From JADJYF01 sp965278995 (GTDB lineage: Bacteria > Pseudomonadota > Gammaproteobacteria > Ga0077536): 64,000 bases of DNA. The position numbers and the translations under genes are program-made. The first letter of the stretch is position 1. The number at the start of each line of letters is the position of its first letter. The DNA lies in the NCBI GenBank assembly GCA_965278995.1, contig OZ257136.1, positions 1,240,001 through 1,304,000 of the forward strand. Reading direction: 5' to 3'. This document shows positions 61,872-64,000 of the stretch, one piece after another. The notes under the pieces are model-generated. The model was not told the origin of the DNA and made no database searches. It saw only the letters and a list, made by a program, of their open reading frames with translations.

Positions 61872-62896
61872 TCCGCGCACGGGTCGCGCAGCTCGTGCAG
61901 CGGAATCTTGGCGGCGGCGCCTGCGACTTCGCGGACGAAGCGCGGCACAAGATAACCGGGCAGACGTATGCGGAGCTCGCGCTCCAGCGCCAGTGCCTGC
62001 GATTCGCCGACTTCGAAGTGCGCGGCGCCGCTGACTCGGTCGAGTACATGGACGTAATAAGGCAGTACGCCGCAGTCGAACAGCGTCTGTGACAACTCGG
62101 CCAGCGTGCCGACATCGTCGTTCACGCCATTCAGCAATACCGCTTGATTCAACAGCGTGATACCGGCATCGCGGCATCGACGCATTGTGCTCGCGGTCTC
62201 ATCATCGATTTCGCGCGGATGATTGGCGTGCACGACGAGAACACAGGCGTGACGTCGCGCACTCAACATCTCCAGCAGTGCGCTGGTCATGCGCGAGGGC
62301 AGCACTATCGGCAGACGGGAGTGTACGCGGATTCGCCGCACATGCGGGATTCGGCCCAGCGCATCGAACAGTTGGCCCAGCTTGTGGTCATCCACCATCA
62401 GCGGGTCGCCGCCGCTCAGGATCACTTCTGTAATGTCAGTATCGCGCGCTATCTGCGCGAGCGCGTCCGCGATGCGCCCGTCGCCGGCGATCGCCCCATA
62501 GGGGAACTCGCGCCGGAAACAGTAACGGCAGTGGATCGCGCAGGCGCCGGTCAGCACAAGCAGGGCACGGCCGGCGTATTTCTGCAGTAACGGGCCGGCC
62601 TCGCCAGCCGCGCGTTCGCCGACCGGGTCGGGCCCGAAGCCGGCCACGCTGCGCAATTCTTCGGCCAGCGGCAGCACCTGACGGAGCAGCGGATCGGCCG
62701 CATCGCCAAAGCGCATGCGCGAGGCGAAGGCGCGCGTGACGCGAAATGCAAACCCGTTTGCGGAAGTGGTTGCCAGAGGAATATCGGCGCCGGCCAGGCC
62801 AAGCGCGGCGAGCAGCGCCTGTGGTTCACGATAGGCAAGACGAAGTTCCGCTTGCCAGCGCAGCGTTTCCTCCATTTCATGGCTTCGGGCTATCAT
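61868..62896 (-). CDS. epmB: EpmB, EF-P lysine-34 2,3-aminomutase
   Basis: This 342-residue radical SAM enzyme converts lysine to beta-lysine for EF-P modification. The cluster motif is CAIHCRYCFRREFPY. The SGGDPLM, HSRLPIVLPSRMT and GAAHFEV stretches match EpmB. Other starts (62875) are possible. It is divergent from efp with 34 bases between, so they share a promoter region. Confidence 0.95.
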   Translation of the reverse strand: MIARSHEMEETLRWQAELRLAYREPQALLAALGLAGADIPLATTSANGFAFRVTRAFASRMRFGDAADPLLRQVLPLAEELRSVAGFGPDPVGERAAGEAGPLLQKYAGRALLVLTGACAIHCRYCFRREFPYGAIAGDGRIADALAQIARDTDITEVILSGGDPLMVDDHKLGQLFDALGRIPHVRRIRVHSRLPIVLPSRMTSALLEMLSARRHACVLVVHANHPREIDDETASTMRRCRDAGITLLNQAVLLNGVNDDVGTLAELSQTLFDCGVLPYYVHVLDRVSGAAHFEVGESQALALERELRIRLPGYLVPRFVREVAGAAAKIPLHELRDPCAD

Positions 62897-62930
62897 ATGC
62901 GCCGCAAAAATCTCTGGACCGGCAACGTTT

Positions 62931-63503
62931 ATGGCCTATTTCAGTACCAATCAGTTCAAACCCGGCATGAAACTGCTGTTTGACGGTGATCCCTACAGCA
63001 TCATCGAGAACGAGTTTGTCAAACCGGGCAAGGGCCAGGCGTTCAATCGTATCAAAATCAGAAACCTGAAGACCGGCAGAGTCATCGAAAAGACGATGAA
63101 ATCAGGCGACACGGCGGAAGGGGCGGACGTTCTCGATCTCGATCTGCAATTTCTCTACAGCGATGCGGCCGACTGGTATTTCATGAATCCGCAGACCTTT
63201 GAGCAGCTGATCGCGCCGGCTGCGACAGTGGCGGACGCAGCGAAGTGGATCAAAGGCCAGGAAATCTGTCAGGTAACACTGTGGAATGACGTGCCGATAG
63301 CGGTGTCGGCGCCCAACTTTGTCGTACTGCGCATCACGGAAACCGACCCCGGACTGCGCGGAGACACTGCCTCAGGCGGGACCAAGCCAGCCAAGCTCGA
63401 GACCGGCGCCGTCGTCAAGGTGCCGTTGTTCATCGAACAGGGCGACCTTCTGCGCATCGATACCCGCACCGGGGAATACGTCTCTCGAGCGAAGGAAGAA
63501 TAG
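62931..63503 (+). CDS. efp: elongation factor P
   Basis: This 190-residue protein is EF-P, which relieves ribosome stalling at polyproline. Lys34 sits in KPGKGQAF, the (R)-beta-lysylation site used by EpmA/EpmB, and the whole three-domain length is kept. epmA begins ten bases downstream. Confidence 0.97.
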   Translation: MAYFSTNQFKPGMKLLFDGDPYSIIENEFVKPGKGQAFNRIKIRNLKTGRVIEKTMKSGDTAEGADVLDLDLQFLYSDAADWYFMNPQTFEQLIAPAATVADAAKWIKGQEICQVTLWNDVPIAVSAPNFVVLRITETDPGLRGDTASGGTKPAKLETGAVVKVPLFIEQGDLLRIDTRTGEYVSRAKEE

Positions 63504-63512
63504 GCCGCTACG

Positions 63513-64000
63513 GTGACGGGCGACGAGGCCTGGCGGCCGACGGCGACGATCGCGACGCTGGGCCGTCGTGCGGCGCGAGTGGCAAGGATTCGCGCCTTCT
63601 TCGCTGAGCGCAGTTGTCTCGAAGTCACAACGCCGGTCGCTGTGCGGCGGGCGAGCAGCGAACCGACGCTGACCAGTCTGGCCATCGATGCAGTACAGGC
63701 TGATGCTCCCCGCGGCTATCTCCGCACCTCGCCGGAAGCGGCCATGAAGCGACTGCTGGCGGCCGGCAGCGGCGACATCTATCAACTGGGCCCTGCATTT
63801 CGCGCCGAAGAACACGGCCGGCATCATCGCACCGAGTTTACGCTGCTGGAATGGTATCGGGTCGGCTGGAACCATCACGCATTGATGGACGAAGTCGAGG
63901 CGCTCCTGCGTGAGCTCGCCTACACCGGTGCGGTGCGACGCATCTCGTATACGACCCTGTTCGCCGAAGCGCTTGGCCACCCGCCGCAGGACCTGACTAA
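63513..64000 (+). CDS. epmA: EpmA, EF-P lysyltransferase, cut by window end
   Basis: From GTG 63513 the frame stays open to the end of the window (162 codons). TATIATLGRRAARVARIRAFF, VTTPVAVRRAS, YLRTSPEAAMKRLLAAG, YQLGPAFRAEEHGRHHRTEFTLLEWYRV match EpmA/GenX/PoxA, the LysRS-like enzyme that attaches beta-lysine to Lys34. With epmB and efp here, the complete modification set is in one locus, whereas E. coli keeps epmA elsewhere. Confidence 0.94.
   Translation, partial: MTGDEAWRPTATIATLGRRAARVARIRAFFAERSCLEVTTPVAVRRASSEPTLTSLAIDAVQADAPRGYLRTSPEAAMKRLLAAGSGDIYQLGPAFRAEEHGRHHRTEFTLLEWYRVGWNHHALMDEVEALLRELAYTGAVRRISYTTLFAEALGHPPQDLT

Noticed and set aside
1..64000. CRISPR arrays, tRNA and rRNA genes
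   Set aside because: No regularly spaced direct repeats were seen; no cloverleaf with T-arm GGTTCGAATCC-like sequence or rRNA stretch was recognised by eye. A tRNAscan run would settle the tRNA question.

Overview
The window is chromosomal DNA of a GC-rich gammaproteobacterium. The evidence is parE/parC, hrpA, hslR, the full EF-P modification set (efp, epmA, epmB together), a molybdopterin locus, an ispA-xseB pair and coding on both strands throughout. The short palindromic repeats and the APS-type sulfate reductase would suit a lineage near Nevskiales, Steroidobacterales or Xanthomonadales. That placement is inference; no rRNA is present.

Region 1 (1 to about 8960) is a prophage or its remnant, entirely on the plus strand and translationally coupled. 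It holds a DnaB-like helicase cut by the left edge, small unknown genes, an M41-like HEAAH protein, a zinc-finger protein with RecT, a tail-tip (TipJ-like) N-terminal piece, a possible Ntn-hydrolase, an NlpC/P60 peptidase, a probable C4-type antisense RNA, two tandem paralogues of unknown function, an HTH regulator, a ribbon-helix-helix protein and an HNH protein. No head or packaging genes lie between recT and the tail genes.

Region 2 (about 8960 to 13000) is an accessory island of lower GC. It carries a DUF4145 protein, a membrane-anchored protein, a two-domain protein with an MltR/HEPN-like module fused to a PIN-like nuclease, and a further protein with a HEPN-like R-x4-H motif. Three proteins related to the HEPN superfamily within 4 kb, one fused to PIN, make this the best candidate for an undescribed defence or toxin locus. 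An integron attC-like site lies between the first two genes.

Region 3 (13.2 to 25.5 kb) is core metabolism: an APS reductase, an epimerase, a RIO kinase, then molybdenum cofactor genes. moaC, and moaA-tupB-tupC-mobA-mobB-moeA, are on the minus strand; moaD-moaE-pqqB are on the plus strand. AmpG, an AmiS/UreI channel and a DUF1499 protein follow.

Region 4 (25.5 to 27.1 kb) is a scar of inverted repeats, a DUF4258 toxin-like gene with its partner and an IS21 transposase fragment.

Region 5 (27.1 to 34.4 kb) is a catabolic module. It has a three-subunit molybdenum hydroxylase of the xanthine oxidase family, CoxG, a beta-keto acid cleavage enzyme, a divergent SMP-30 lactonase and a TetR regulator. 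Its molybdenum enzyme would need the cofactor made in region 3.

Region 6 (34.4 to 64 kb) is housekeeping and envelope: a PP2C-FGE fusion, HrpA, a CMD-Rieske fusion, MoxR-DUF58-transglutaminase, HslR, MoaB, an L,D-transpeptidase, an Ala-rich lipoprotein, MazG, IspA-XseB, rubrerythrin with an Fe-S protein and DUF3501, ParE-ParC, an EthD protein between two copies of a palindromic repeat, and EpmB/EF-P/EpmA. EpmA is cut by the right edge.
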